Source: an uncultured Pseudoflavonifractor sp. (lineage in GTDB: Bacteria; Bacillota; Clostridia; Oscillospirales; Oscillospiraceae). From it: a stretch of 64,000 nt of DNA. The notes under the pieces are model-generated. The model did not search any database and was not told the origin of the DNA. It worked only from the letters and a program-made list of their open reading frames with translations. Position 1 is the stretch's first letter; every line of letters starts with the position of its first letter. A program made the translations under genes and the position numbers. The stretch covers positions 49,578-113,577 of the forward strand of contig CANPTT010000002.1 in NCBI GenBank assembly GCA_947577065.1, in the 5' to 3' direction. Shown in pieces: positions 34,543-46,062 of this stretch.

Positions 34543-34576
34543 ATTTTGGCAACTTTAGGTAAGGAGGGGTCCCGGA

Positions 34577-35974
34577 ATGAAAACTACTATTCAGGAATAT
34601 CTGGACGCTCTCAAAGGAAAAAAGGCCGCCGTACTGGGCATCGGCGTGTCCAATACACCCCTGATCCATATGCTGCTCCGGGCCGGAGTGAGGGTCACCG
34701 CTTGTGACCGGAGAAGCCGGGAGGAGTTCGGCGGCAAGATCGAAGCCCTGGAAAGCCTGGGCGTCACCGTGTGGCTGGGGGAGGACTACCTGGATCATCT
34801 GTCTGGGCAGGATGTGATCTTCCGCACTCCCGGAATGCGTCCCGACCTTCCCCAGTTGACCGCCGCTGTGGCGGAGGGGAGTTGTCTCACCTCTGAAATG
34901 GAGGTTTTCTTCCAAGTCTGCCCCTGTCCCATCATCGGCGTCACCGGCAGTGACGGAAAAACCACCACTACCACCATCATTGCCGAACTTCTCAAAGCGG
35001 CAGGGAAGACGGTTTATCTGGGGGGCAATATCGGCAAACCCTTGCTGCCCGATACAGGGATGATGGAGCCCACCGATCTCGCCGTGGTGGAGCTAAGCTC
35101 TTTCCAGCTCATGACCATGGATCTGAGCCCCCACATCGCCGTGGTGACCAACCTGGCCCCTAATCATTTGGATGTTCACCGGTCCATGGGAGAATATATC
35201 TCCGCCAAGGAAAACATCTTCCTTCACCAGACCCCGGCTGACCAGGTGATCCTCAACGCGGACAACGAGATCACCCGCTCCTTTGTCTCCGGGGCCAAGG
35301 GAATGGTCACTCTTTTCAGCCGTCAGGAGGAGCCGGAGGGGGAGAGCGTCTATCTTCGTGATGGGGCCATCTGGTTCCGGGATGGCGAAGGAGAGCGGAA
35401 GATCCTGGACCGGAGGGATATCCTTTTGCCTGGGGACCACAATGTGGAAAACTACATGGCGGCCATTGCAGCGGTGAAGGATCTTGTTCCGGTCCAGGTC
35501 ATCCGCTCCTTTGCCGCCAAGTTCAGCGGGGTGGAGCACCGGATCGAGTTGGTTCGGATCTTAAACGGGGTTCGCTATTACAATGACTCCATCGCCTCCA
35601 GTCCCACCCGGACTATGGCGGGGCTGAAGTGCTTTCCGGAAAAGGTGATCCTTATTGCGGGCGGATATGACAAACATATTCCCTTCGATGATCTGGGGCC
35701 TGATATTACAAAGCATGTAAAGTGCCTTATCCTAACAGGAGATACTTCCTCAAAGATCCGGGCGGCGGTGGAGGCAGCCCCCGATTATCGGGAGGGCTTA
35801 CCTGTCATTGAGGAGTATCATGACTTTCATGACGCTGTAAAGGCAGCTCATAAAGCCGCCGGCCCCGGAGATGTGGTGCTTCTTTCCCCGGCCTGCGCCT
35901 CCTTTGATAAATTTAAGAACTTTATGGAGCGGGGAAACACCTTCAAAAAAATCATCAGAGAATTGGAAGAGTAA
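34577..35974 (+). CDS. murD: UDP-N-acetylmuramoylalanine-D-glutamate ligase MurD
   Basis: 465 aa behind TAAGGAGGGG. Mur ligase features: N-terminal Rossmann domain (LGIGVSNTPLIHMLL), P-loop GVTGSDGKTTTTTIIAELL, central domain NLAPNHLDVHRSMGEY, and C-terminal domain with YNDSIASSPTRTMAGL and DLGP. It adds D-glutamate to UDP-MurNAc-L-Ala in the cytoplasm. MurD is indicated rather than MurC or MurF by the AVVELSSFQLMTMD segment. It starts a run with three peptidase genes rather than the dcw cluster. Confidence 0.93.
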   Translation: MKTTIQEYLDALKGKKAAVLGIGVSNTPLIHMLLRAGVRVTACDRRSREEFGGKIEALESLGVTVWLGEDYLDHLSGQDVIFRTPGMRPDLPQLTAAVAEGSCLTSEMEVFFQVCPCPIIGVTGSDGKTTTTTIIAELLKAAGKTVYLGGNIGKPLLPDTGMMEPTDLAVVELSSFQLMTMDLSPHIAVVTNLAPNHLDVHRSMGEYISAKENIFLHQTPADQVILNADNEITRSFVSGAKGMVTLFSRQEEPEGESVYLRDGAIWFRDGEGERKILDRRDILLPGDHNVENYMAAIAAVKDLVPVQVIRSFAAKFSGVEHRIELVRILNGVRYYNDSIASSPTRTMAGLKCFPEKVILIAGGYDKHIPFDDLGPDITKHVKCLILTGDTSSKIRAAVEAAPDYREGLPVIEEYHDFHDAVKAAHKAAGPGDVVLLSPACASFDKFKNFMERGNTFKKIIRELEE

Positions 35975-35986
35975 GGATGTGAGGGT

Positions 35987-37027
35987 ATGGCCCTTTATAA
36001 TACGTTAGAGAAGCTCTGCGGCCTGGCAGGCCCCTCAGGATTTGAAGGGCCTGTGTCCGCGGTGGCGAAAGAACTGCTGACCCCTTTGATGGATGAGGTT
36101 TCCCACGACCGCCTGGGCAGCGTTATCGGCCTGCGCCGCTGCGGGAGAGCCAATGCCAAACGGCTGTTGCTGGATGCTCACCTGGACGAGATCGGACTTA
36201 TCGTGATAGGGATCGAGGAGGGTTTTCTCCGTTTCGCCCCCGTTGGTGGGGTGGACCCCCGGATGCTTCCGGCCAGAGAACTGACCATCCTTACCAAACC
36301 GGAGCCTCTGTTTGGAGTGGTGGTCTGTCTACCTCCCCATGTTCAGACCGCTTCCGACTATGACAAATCGGTAAGCATTGAAGACCTTCGGATCGACGTG
36401 GGGATGACCCAGGAGCAGGCAGAGAAGGCCATCCCTATCGGCACTCCTATAGTCTACCGGGAGGGGTGTTTCCGACTGGCCGGAGAACAGGTCTGCGGAA
36501 AATCTTTGGATGACCGGGCCTGCTTCACCATCCTGCTGCGGGCGGCGGAGCTTCTCAAAGACCGTGAGTTGGACGTGGACCTTTATATTATGGGCAGCGT
36601 TCGGGAAGAGGTCTCCGGGACCGGAGCCATTGTCGGGACCAATGCCGTTGCCCCCGACTGGTGTGTGGCGGTAGATGTGACTCATGCCGCAACGCCCGAT
36701 CTTTCCCACCCCAAAGACAGGACCTGCGAGCTTTATGGGGGCCCTGCCATCGGAGTGGGACCCAACATGACCCGGAGCCTCACGGACCGCATGGTGGCCA
36801 AGGCAAAGGCCCATAGGATCCCCTACCAGTTGGAGGTCATGGAGGGACACACCGGCACCAACGGCTGGCATATGCAGATCTGCCGGGAGGGGATCCCCAC
36901 CTCGGTGGTCTCTCTGCCCCTGAAATATATGCACAGTCCTGTCGAGGTGGTCTCTCTGGAGGATATGGAGCGCACAGCCCAACTTCTGGCCGCTTTTGTC
37001 ATGGATCTGGGAAAGGAGGGGGTCTGA
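35987..37027 (+). CDS. M42-family metallopeptidase, copy 1
   Basis: 346 aa. Two-zinc aminopeptidase-type protein: LLDAHLDEIGLIV gives the first metal ligand, KSLDDRACFT the bridging aspartate, GSVREEVSGTGA the catalytic glutamate pair, and CVAVDVTHA a further aspartate. The C-terminal region has GHTGTNGWHMQI instead of the GGTDA form in the other two copies. M42 enzymes are glutamyl aminopeptidase or endoglucanase-annotated peptidases. It follows murD by 12 nt. Confidence 0.9.
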   Translation: MALYNTLEKLCGLAGPSGFEGPVSAVAKELLTPLMDEVSHDRLGSVIGLRRCGRANAKRLLLDAHLDEIGLIVIGIEEGFLRFAPVGGVDPRMLPARELTILTKPEPLFGVVVCLPPHVQTASDYDKSVSIEDLRIDVGMTQEQAEKAIPIGTPIVYREGCFRLAGEQVCGKSLDDRACFTILLRAAELLKDRELDVDLYIMGSVREEVSGTGAIVGTNAVAPDWCVAVDVTHAATPDLSHPKDRTCELYGGPAIGVGPNMTRSLTDRMVAKAKAHRIPYQLEVMEGHTGTNGWHMQICREGIPTSVVSLPLKYMHSPVEVVSLEDMERTAQLLAAFVMDLGKEGV

Positions 37028-37028
37028 G

Positions 37029-38060
37029 GTGCTTCTTGATTCGATAAAAAAGCTGTGCGCCCTCAGCGGTCCTTCCAGTTACGAAGACTCTGTCCGGGAT
37101 TATCTGAGGGGCCGCGCGGAGGCCGCCGGGGCGGTCTGTCGGGAGGACGGGATGGGGAACCTCATCTGTGAGAAAAAAGGCGCCAAGCCCGCTCCCGGCA
37201 AGCTGATGCTGGCCGCTCATATGGATGAGGTAGGTCTTATCATCAAGCGTGTTACGGACGAGGGCTACGTCAAATTTGCCTGTCTGGGTGGGATCGACCG
37301 CCGCGTGCTCATTGGCAAGCCGGTTTTCCTGGGAAAAGAGCGAGTCCCCGGCGTCATTGGTCTGAAAGCCATCCATCTGACTACCGTCGAAGAGCGAAAA
37401 AAGGTTCCAAAGCTGGATGAGCTCTATATTGACATCGGCGCATCCGGCAGGGAGGAGGCGGAAAAGCTTACCCACATCGGGGATTTTGCCGTATTTTCCG
37501 ACTCTATTACTGAGTTTGGCAATGGTATGCTGAAGGCCAAGGCCATTGATGACCGGCTTGGCTGTGCTGTGATGATAGAGCTTTTGGAGCGGGACCTGCC
37601 CATGGATGTGACCTTTGCCTTTACCGTCCAGGAGGAGGTGGGGACCCGGGGCGCTTTTGGGGCCGCTTTCTCCGTAACGCCGGAAATCGCCCTCATCATA
37701 GAGGGGACTACCGCCGCCGACGGCCCCACCACCGATGTTCACCGCCGGGTCTGCTACTCCGGCAGGGGACCGGTGCTCCCTTATATGGACGGGGGCACGG
37801 TATACGACCGCAGACTCTTTGATCTGCTGCGAGATTTGGCGGAGGAGGGAAATATCCCCTGGCAGACCAAGGAGTACGTCTCCGGCGGCACCGACGCCAG
37901 GGCCATACAGCGGACCAAGACCGGGATCCGCGTGGCCGCGGTCTCCGCCGCGGTGCGGTATCTTCACTCCCCCTCCAGCATCGCTTCGATCCTTGATTTT
38001 CACAATATTGAGACTCTGGCGTTCCGCTTCATTGAAGCTGTCGCCGATGGGAGGGCATAA
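37029..38060 (+). CDS. M42-family metallopeptidase, copy 2
   Basis: 343 aa from GTG 37029, directly after copy 1 and behind AAAGGAGGGG located inside its end. It shows LAAHMDEVGLIIKRV, KAIDDRLGCAVMI, TVQEEVGTRGAFGAAF, and the C-terminal GGTDARAIQ with YLHSPSSIASILD. All catalytic residues expected for the family are present, so it should be active. Confidence 0.92.
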   Translation: MLLDSIKKLCALSGPSSYEDSVRDYLRGRAEAAGAVCREDGMGNLICEKKGAKPAPGKLMLAAHMDEVGLIIKRVTDEGYVKFACLGGIDRRVLIGKPVFLGKERVPGVIGLKAIHLTTVEERKKVPKLDELYIDIGASGREEAEKLTHIGDFAVFSDSITEFGNGMLKAKAIDDRLGCAVMIELLERDLPMDVTFAFTVQEEVGTRGAFGAAFSVTPEIALIIEGTTAADGPTTDVHRRVCYSGRGPVLPYMDGGTVYDRRLFDLLRDLAEEGNIPWQTKEYVSGGTDARAIQRTKTGIRVAAVSAAVRYLHSPSSIASILDFHNIETLAFRFIEAVADGRA

Positions 38061-38062
38061 AC

Positions 38063-39052
38063 ATGGACACCTTTGAATTGATTGCCAAACTGACCGCTGT
38101 TTTTGGTCCCTCCGGGCGGGAGGAGTCTGTTTCCCAGGTCATCTCCCAGCTGGCTGCCCCTTACGCCGATGAGATCACAACAGACACCCTGGGCAACCTT
38201 ATCATCCATAAAAGGGGAGAGGGACCCAGGCTCATGCTGGCCGCCCACATGGACTCCATCGGTCTGGTGGTCACCTATATGGAGGAGGACGGCTCTCTCC
38301 GGTTCGGGAAGATCGGTGGGGTGACAGCCAAAGAGATCCGCAACGCGCCTGTCCGCTTTGAAAATGGGGTCATAGGGACTGTGAAGGTCCACGGCAAAGC
38401 GGATGAGGATAAGCTGACTCTGGATGACCTGTACCTGGACATTGGCGCCGAAAGCCGGGAAGAGGCCCAGGCCATGGTACGGCTGGGGGATACCGCAGTT
38501 TACGCCACCGTGATCGGAAAAGCCGGAAACCGGGTCATCTCCCCCTACCTGGATAACCGGGTTGCCTGCGCCGTTCTCTTAAAAGTGCTGGAACAGCTAA
38601 CGAAAAGTGAATATGACCTTTACCTGGTATTTACCGTTCAGGAGGAATTGGGCCTGAGAGGAGCCAAGACGGCAGCCTACGGTATAGACCCTGAGCTTGC
38701 CATCGCTGTGGATGTAACGGGGGCCTATGATTACCCAGGCGCCCCCAAGGCCGGCAGTGCGGTCCTGGGCGGGGGAGCGGCCATCAAGGTGATGGATTCT
38801 TCCGTGATCTGCCATCCGGAGTTGGTGGAAAAGCTCTCTCTTCTGGCTCAGCAACGGAGCATCAGGGCTCAAATGGATGTGCTTACCCGGGGAGGTACCG
38901 ATGCCGGAGCCATCCACCAAAGTCGGCAGGGGGTCAAAACCGGGGGAATATCCATCCCGTGTCGCTATTCTCACACCCCTACTTCCGTGGCTGACCTCAG
39001 AGATGTGGAGGCATGCGTGGACATTCTTGCCGCATTTCTGGAGACCAAGTAA
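38063..39052 (+). CDS. M42-family metallopeptidase, copy 3
   Basis: 329 aa. Metal-binding and catalytic motifs: LAAHMDSIGLVV, PYLDNRVACAVLL, TVQEELGLRGAKTAAY, AVDVTGAYD, and GGTDAGAIHQSRQGV with YSHTPTSVADLRD. It starts 2 nt after copy 2. Three paralogs in tandem with tight spacing form one operon; their sequences differ enough to suggest different peptide preferences, which is inference. Confidence 0.92.
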   Translation: MDTFELIAKLTAVFGPSGREESVSQVISQLAAPYADEITTDTLGNLIIHKRGEGPRLMLAAHMDSIGLVVTYMEEDGSLRFGKIGGVTAKEIRNAPVRFENGVIGTVKVHGKADEDKLTLDDLYLDIGAESREEAQAMVRLGDTAVYATVIGKAGNRVISPYLDNRVACAVLLKVLEQLTKSEYDLYLVFTVQEELGLRGAKTAAYGIDPELAIAVDVTGAYDYPGAPKAGSAVLGGGAAIKVMDSSVICHPELVEKLSLLAQQRSIRAQMDVLTRGGTDAGAIHQSRQGVKTGGISIPCRYSHTPTSVADLRDVEACVDILAAFLETK

Positions 39053-39073
39053 AACAAAAGGATGTAAAATAAT

Positions 39074-40321
39074 ATGCCTTTACAAATAAGCGAGAAAACA
39101 AGAGAGCTGGCAAAACAGGCAGAGGAGGATCTCAGGGAGCAGTTTACAGCTGTAGACACCATTGCTCAAGCCAATGCGGAAAAAGTTTTGGATGCCTTTC
39201 AGACCTATCGGGTGGCGGAGAGCGATTTTGTCGGAACCACAGGATACGGTTATGATGATATGGGGCGGGACAAGCTGGAAAAGATCTACGCCCACATCTT
39301 TCGCACAGAGGACGCCCTGGTGCGCCTTCAGATGGTAAACGGAACTCATGCCATCACCTGCGCGCTTTTTGGGGCTTTGAAGCCGGGAGAGAAGCTGCTC
39401 TATGTGGTGGGGGCCCCTTACGATACCATTCAAAGCGCCATCGGGATCACCGGTAATGCCCCCGGATCCCTGAAGTCCTATGGGATCAGCTATGGCCAAG
39501 TGGAACTGACCGCAGATGAAAAGCCGAATATCCCCGCCATTGTTCAGGCGGTCCGGGAACCTACGGTAAAGGCGGTAGTGATACAGCGGTCCCGTGGTTA
39601 CGCTACCCGGTCCTCACTGTCTGTGTCAGAGATCGGCGCCATTTGCACTGCCATTCATGGTGTCCGCCAAGATGTGTCTATCCTTGTAGACAACTGCTAC
39701 GGTGAATTTGTAGAGCTTTTGGAACCTTCTGAGGTGGGAGCCGATTTGGTAATGGGATCCCTCATCAAAAATCCCGGCGGTGGCCTTGCTCCCATGGGCG
39801 GATACCTTGCAGGACGTCACGACCTGGTCGAAGGTGCGGCTATGCGGCTCACTGTACCTGGCATCGGAAAGGAATGCGGTGCCTCTTTGGGCAATAACCG
39901 CAGTCTCTATCAAGGAATATTCCTTGCTCCCCATGTTACTGCTCAGGCGGTAAAAACAGCTCTTTTCGCCGCACGGATGATGGAATTGCTGGGGTATCAG
40001 ACAGATCCGCTTTCTACCCAGACCCGTCATGACATTATTCAGATGATCCATTTTGGTTCTCCGGAGCCTCTGAAAAAATTCTGTAAGGGGATCCAAATGG
40101 GGGCGCCGGTGGACTCCTATGTCACTCCGGAGCCCTGGGACATGCCGGGTTATGACACCCCCGTCATTATGGCCGCAGGCGCTTTCATCCAAGGCGCATC
40201 CATTGAACTTTCCTGTGATGCTCCGATGCGGGAGCCCTATACAGCCTATTTGCAGGGCGGCTTGACCTATGAGTCGGGCAAGCTGGGGATCCTGCTTGCG
40301 GTGGAGGCCATTCAGTCGTAG
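39074..40321 (+). CDS. Methionine gamma-lyase/aluminum-resistance-family PLP protein
   Basis: 415 aa. The N-terminal half has YGYDDMGRDKLEKIYAHIF and LQMVNGTHAITCALFG, and the PLP-lysine region is LVMGSLIKNPGGGLAPMGGYLAG, both typical of the family annotated as aluminum resistance protein or Met_gamma_lyase. Its real substrate is unknown. It follows the M42 genes by 21 nt and could act on amino acids released by them, but that is only a guess from position. Confidence 0.88.
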   Translation: MPLQISEKTRELAKQAEEDLREQFTAVDTIAQANAEKVLDAFQTYRVAESDFVGTTGYGYDDMGRDKLEKIYAHIFRTEDALVRLQMVNGTHAITCALFGALKPGEKLLYVVGAPYDTIQSAIGITGNAPGSLKSYGISYGQVELTADEKPNIPAIVQAVREPTVKAVVIQRSRGYATRSSLSVSEIGAICTAIHGVRQDVSILVDNCYGEFVELLEPSEVGADLVMGSLIKNPGGGLAPMGGYLAGRHDLVEGAAMRLTVPGIGKECGASLGNNRSLYQGIFLAPHVTAQAVKTALFAARMMELLGYQTDPLSTQTRHDIIQMIHFGSPEPLKKFCKGIQMGAPVDSYVTPEPWDMPGYDTPVIMAAGAFIQGASIELSCDAPMREPYTAYLQGGLTYESGKLGILLAVEAIQS

Positions 40322-40363
40322 GACGGCCCCCGTCCGGCATACTCTTTCCTTGGAGGTGGAGTT

Positions 40364-41029
40364 ATGCCGGGAAAGCGATTTCGGGCTCCATGGCTGCGGA
40401 AGCTGAACAGGGGGAGTGGGGGAAGGAATCCGTTTTGGATCTCTCTGGCCTTTGGGCTGGCGATGTCGCTCTTTCTTATCCGCTGGTTTGATGCGGCGAT
40501 CCGCCCTCAGCTGGTGACCCTATCCGAGGCGCAGATCAGCAACCGCCTGATCCAGATCGCAGATCAAGCCGTAACACAGGCCATTGCCGATCAAAAACTG
40601 TCCTACCCTGACATGGTGACCCTGCGATCAACGGGGGAGTTGTTTACTTTAGTTACCGATACAGCTTCTCTGAACAGTCTGCGGTCCGCAGTTCTGGATG
40701 ATATCATTGCACGGATAGGAACCATAGACAATGACCCGATGGGGGTTCCCCTTGGCGCTTTGACCGGAATCGATCTGCTTTCCGCTTTGGGGCCCAGACT
40801 TCCTGTTCGGGTGATCTCTGTCTCCACCGCAGAGGGGCAGTATCGAAATGACTTTACCAGCGCCGGTATCAACCAGACCCTTCACCGCATCATGTTGGAC
40901 GTAACTCTTAACGCAAGGCTCCTGCTGCCTGGCGGTGTGGTGGAGGTCCTTGTTTCCACTCCTGTTTGCATTTCTGAGACGGTCATTATCGGGCAGGTCC
41001 CACAGACTTACCTAACTTTAAACCAATGA
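40364..41029 (+). CDS. yunB: Sporulation protein YunB-like
   Basis: 221 aa, behind TGGAGGTGG. A short basic N-terminus precedes one membrane segment (FWISLAFGLAMSLFLIRWF), then an extracytoplasmic domain with QIADQAVTQAI, TVKINTLMS-like repeats absent, MGVPLGALTGIDLLSALGP, and a beta-rich end (LLPGGVVEVLVSTPVCISETVIIGQVPQTYL) diagnostic for YunB. YunB is a SigE-dependent mother-cell protein needed for efficient sporulation in B. subtilis. Confidence 0.9.
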   Translation: MPGKRFRAPWLRKLNRGSGGRNPFWISLAFGLAMSLFLIRWFDAAIRPQLVTLSEAQISNRLIQIADQAVTQAIADQKLSYPDMVTLRSTGELFTLVTDTASLNSLRSAVLDDIIARIGTIDNDPMGVPLGALTGIDLLSALGPRLPVRVISVSTAEGQYRNDFTSAGINQTLHRIMLDVTLNARLLLPGGVVEVLVSTPVCISETVIIGQVPQTYLTLNQ

Positions 41030-41048
41030 CGAGGGGAGCATCGCAGCT

Positions 41049-43651
<2,603 letters not shown>

Positions 43652-43662
43652 CGTCAGAAAAG

Positions 43663-43691
43663 TTGACAAGCCGCTCAAGATGGGGTAGACT
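43663..43691 (+). promoter_or_regulatory. Promoter of rex
   Basis: TTGACA (43663-43668) and TAGACT (43686-43691), 17 bp spacing, 33 bp before the rex ATG. Confidence 0.65.
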
Positions 43692-43724
43692 TATAAAGCA
43701 AAAAAAGAAGAACGGGGGATACGA

Positions 43725-44357
43725 ATGAAAAGACAAAAGGTATCAAACGCCGTTATTCGCCGCCTTCCGCGCTATTACCGTCACCTGACTGATTTATCTC
43801 AGACGGGGGTACAGCGGATCTCTTCCAGTGCGTTGGGGATGGCGATGAACCTGACAGCCTCCCAGATCCGGCAGGACCTATCCTGTTTTGGGGAGTTTGG
43901 GCAGCAGGGATATGGATACAATGTAGAGAGTCTTCGCAATGAAGTGGCGGAGATCCTGGGCATGACAAGAGCGCATACCGCCATTATTCTGGGCGTAGGC
44001 AATCTTGGACGGGCTTTGATCGAGAATTTCCATTTTGACCGGGGTGGTTTTCGGCTTACTGCCGCCTTTGACGTGAATCCCGCGCTTATCGGCACCCAGG
44101 TTTCCGGCGTTCCCATCTATCCTGTGGAGGAACTGGAAGTATATTTGAAAGAGAATCCTACCAGCGTAGGAGTCCTCACCGTTCCCCAGTCTGCGGCCAA
44201 TGATATGGCTCAGCGGTTGGTCCAGAGCGGAGTAAAAGGGATTTGGAATTTCACCAATCTGGAGCTTCATGTTGAAGATTCCAATACAGTAGTGGAAGAC
44301 GTCCATTTTGCCGACAGTCTGCTGACGCTCAGTTATCTTATTTCGGAGGCGCCATGA
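43725..44357 (+). CDS. rex: Redox-sensing transcriptional repressor Rex
   Basis: 210 aa. The N-terminal winged helix (VSNAVIRRLPRYYRHLTDL ... SASALGMAMNLTASQIRQDLSCFGEFG) binds operators. The C-terminal Rossmann domain has GVGNLGRALIENF and senses the NADH/NAD ratio; the final helix swaps in the dimer. Rex represses fermentation and respiration genes in Gram-positive anaerobes. It overlaps the following SLH gene by 4 nt. Confidence 0.95.
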   Translation: MKRQKVSNAVIRRLPRYYRHLTDLSQTGVQRISSSALGMAMNLTASQIRQDLSCFGEFGQQGYGYNVESLRNEVAEILGMTRAHTAIILGVGNLGRALIENFHFDRGGFRLTAAFDVNPALIGTQVSGVPIYPVEELEVYLKENPTSVGVLTVPQSAANDMAQRLVQSGVKGIWNFTNLELHVEDSNTVVEDVHFADSLLTLSYLISEAP

Positions 44358-45451
44358 AACACAAGGAACCCATTGCCCTGCTGTTGATCGGAGTGCTGCT
44401 TTCAGGAGTCCTCACCGTGGGGGCTTCTGAGGCAGGATCTGTCGGCGACCCGCTTATCGCCCTCAACTGGCTGAAGGAAACCTTTATTCCAGGAGCGGTT
44501 GCGGACGTGGAAAACAGGGTAGACGAAAAATTGGAGGAAATTGGCGATCAAATTATTTCCTCCGGAGCGCGGGGAATTGAGTTGCGGGTCAAACGCTCCG
44601 ATATTCTATGGCTGGAAAGCGGATCCAGCCTGACGCCGTTGGCGGGGACGCTGTCCCTATCCGACTCCTCCCAAGGCGTGGTGATTGATGTAACCTCCGG
44701 GGCCGAGATACCTCTCGGCAGCAAAGAGATCGCCATTTCCCACCGCTATTTGGCGGCAGAGGACTCCCGTATTGCATTCATTGTAGATTCTGATACTGCG
44801 GTCATCCAATTCAACGGCGCCTATGAGAGAGAAGCGAGTGGGGAGATCGACTATAACGCTCTGGCTGAGGCACTTAAGACCATGGGCCTGTTTCGGGGCA
44901 GCGACGTGCCCTACGGTTCAGGGTTTGACCTTGAAAGTGGTCCTACCCGCATTCAGGGTCTTGTAATGTTTTTGCGGTTGATCGGGGAGGAGCAGTTAGC
45001 CCTGAATTATCCCGGCAGCGGAATCACCTTCACCGATGTTCCCGAATGGGCGGAACCTTATGTGGCATATGCCTATGACCGTGGTTACACAAAAGGCCAG
45101 GAGATCGACAGCCAATGGAGGGTCATCTTTGGCTCAGATCAAGCCTTGGCGGCCCGGGACTATGTAACCTTTCTGCTGCGGGCGCTTGGATATGAGGATG
45201 GTAACGCGTTTACTTGGGAGTCAGCCATCTCCAATGCGCAAACTCTGGGGGTTTTGACAGCGGGGGAGGGGAGATTACTAACGGAGAAGCCGTTTCTCCG
45301 GGCTCAGGTCGTTTACCTTTCCTATATGTCTCTCTCCGCTCAGCTAGTGGGGGGGGACGGTACGTTATTAGACAAGCTCATATCCTCGGGAGCTGTCAGC
45401 GCCACGGCCGCCGACTTATCTATGGCAGATTTGACAGGCCAGAGAATATAA
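44354..45451 (+). CDS. Secreted S-layer-homology-domain protein
   Basis: 365 aa. N-terminal signal peptide (LLLIGVLLSGVLTVGASEA), a coiled-coil-prone segment (ADVENRVDEKLEEIGDQI), a beta region of about 100 residues, then SLH repeats: NALAEALKTMGLFRGSDVPYGSGFDLESGPTR ... ITFTDVPEWAEPYVAYAYDRGYTKG and a second one ending LLRALGY. SLH repeats attach proteins to the pyruvylated secondary cell-wall polymer. It is coupled to rex by an ATGA overlap, an odd pairing, and ends at a strong terminator. Confidence 0.87.
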   Translation: MKHKEPIALLLIGVLLSGVLTVGASEAGSVGDPLIALNWLKETFIPGAVADVENRVDEKLEEIGDQIISSGARGIELRVKRSDILWLESGSSLTPLAGTLSLSDSSQGVVIDVTSGAEIPLGSKEIAISHRYLAAEDSRIAFIVDSDTAVIQFNGAYEREASGEIDYNALAEALKTMGLFRGSDVPYGSGFDLESGPTRIQGLVMFLRLIGEEQLALNYPGSGITFTDVPEWAEPYVAYAYDRGYTKGQEIDSQWRVIFGSDQALAARDYVTFLLRALGYEDGNAFTWESAISNAQTLGVLTAGEGRLLTEKPFLRAQVVYLSYMSLSAQLVGGDGTLLDKLISSGAVSATAADLSMADLTGQRI

Positions 45452-45468
45452 TAAGCGCTAAAAGTAAA

Positions 45469-45510
45469 GAAACCAGCGGAAAACAGATATTTTCCGTTGG
45501 TTTCTTTTTT
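45469..45510 (+). terminator. Terminator after the SLH gene
   Basis: GAAACCAGCGGAAAA pairs with TTTTCCGTTGGTTTC, followed by TTTTTT. Confidence 0.92.
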
Positions 45511-45551
45511 GGCTGTATCGGCATAGGATAGTAGGAAAGGAGGGAGGCTCT

Positions 45552-46058
45552 GTGTCGGATATACTCCCTTATGACCGGGCTGCGGCGGTGGCTTATGCCC
45601 ATCGCTGGGCGTTTCATCGTAATCCACAGTTTTATGACTACGAAGAGATCGGCGGTGACTGTACCAATTTTGCCTCTCAATGTCTCTACGCCGGTGCAGG
45701 CGTTATGAATTATACTCCAATCTATGGCTGGTACTACATCAATGCGAATGAAAAAGCACCTGCCTGGACTGGGGTAGAATACTTTCGAAACTTTTTGATC
45801 CGAAAAGAGGATTCGCCGGGACCTTTTGCAAAGGAGACAGACTTAAGTGAGTTGCTGCCCGGAGATTTTATTCAGTTAAATTTCAAAGGGGAAGTATTTG
45901 GGCACACTCCCATTGTTGTAAAAATCGGAAGCCCTGCCACACCGGAAAACACCTTGATCGCCGCACACTCCTATGATGCGGATTATCGTCCGCTCAGCAC
46001 CTACACCTACCGGGATATACGATATCTGCACATTTTAGGCGTCCATCCACCCGCCTAA
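45552..46058 (+). CDS. Putative amidase-domain protein (Amidase_6 type)
   Basis: 168 aa from GTG 45552 behind AAAGGAGGGAGG. It starts YDRAAAVAYAHRWAFHRNPQFYDYEEIGGDCTNFASQCLYAGAG, the cysteine-containing motif of the putative amidase family 6 (a papain/NlpC-like fold), and later has LLPGDFIQLN and HTPIVVKIG with the catalytic histidine. There is no signal peptide, so it would act inside the cell or be delivered to the forespore or mother cell. Substrate unknown. Confidence 0.85.
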   Translation: MSDILPYDRAAAVAYAHRWAFHRNPQFYDYEEIGGDCTNFASQCLYAGAGVMNYTPIYGWYYINANEKAPAWTGVEYFRNFLIRKEDSPGPFAKETDLSELLPGDFIQLNFKGEVFGHTPIVVKIGSPATPENTLIAAHSYDADYRPLSTYTYRDIRYLHILGVHPPA

Positions 46059-46062
46059 AAAA

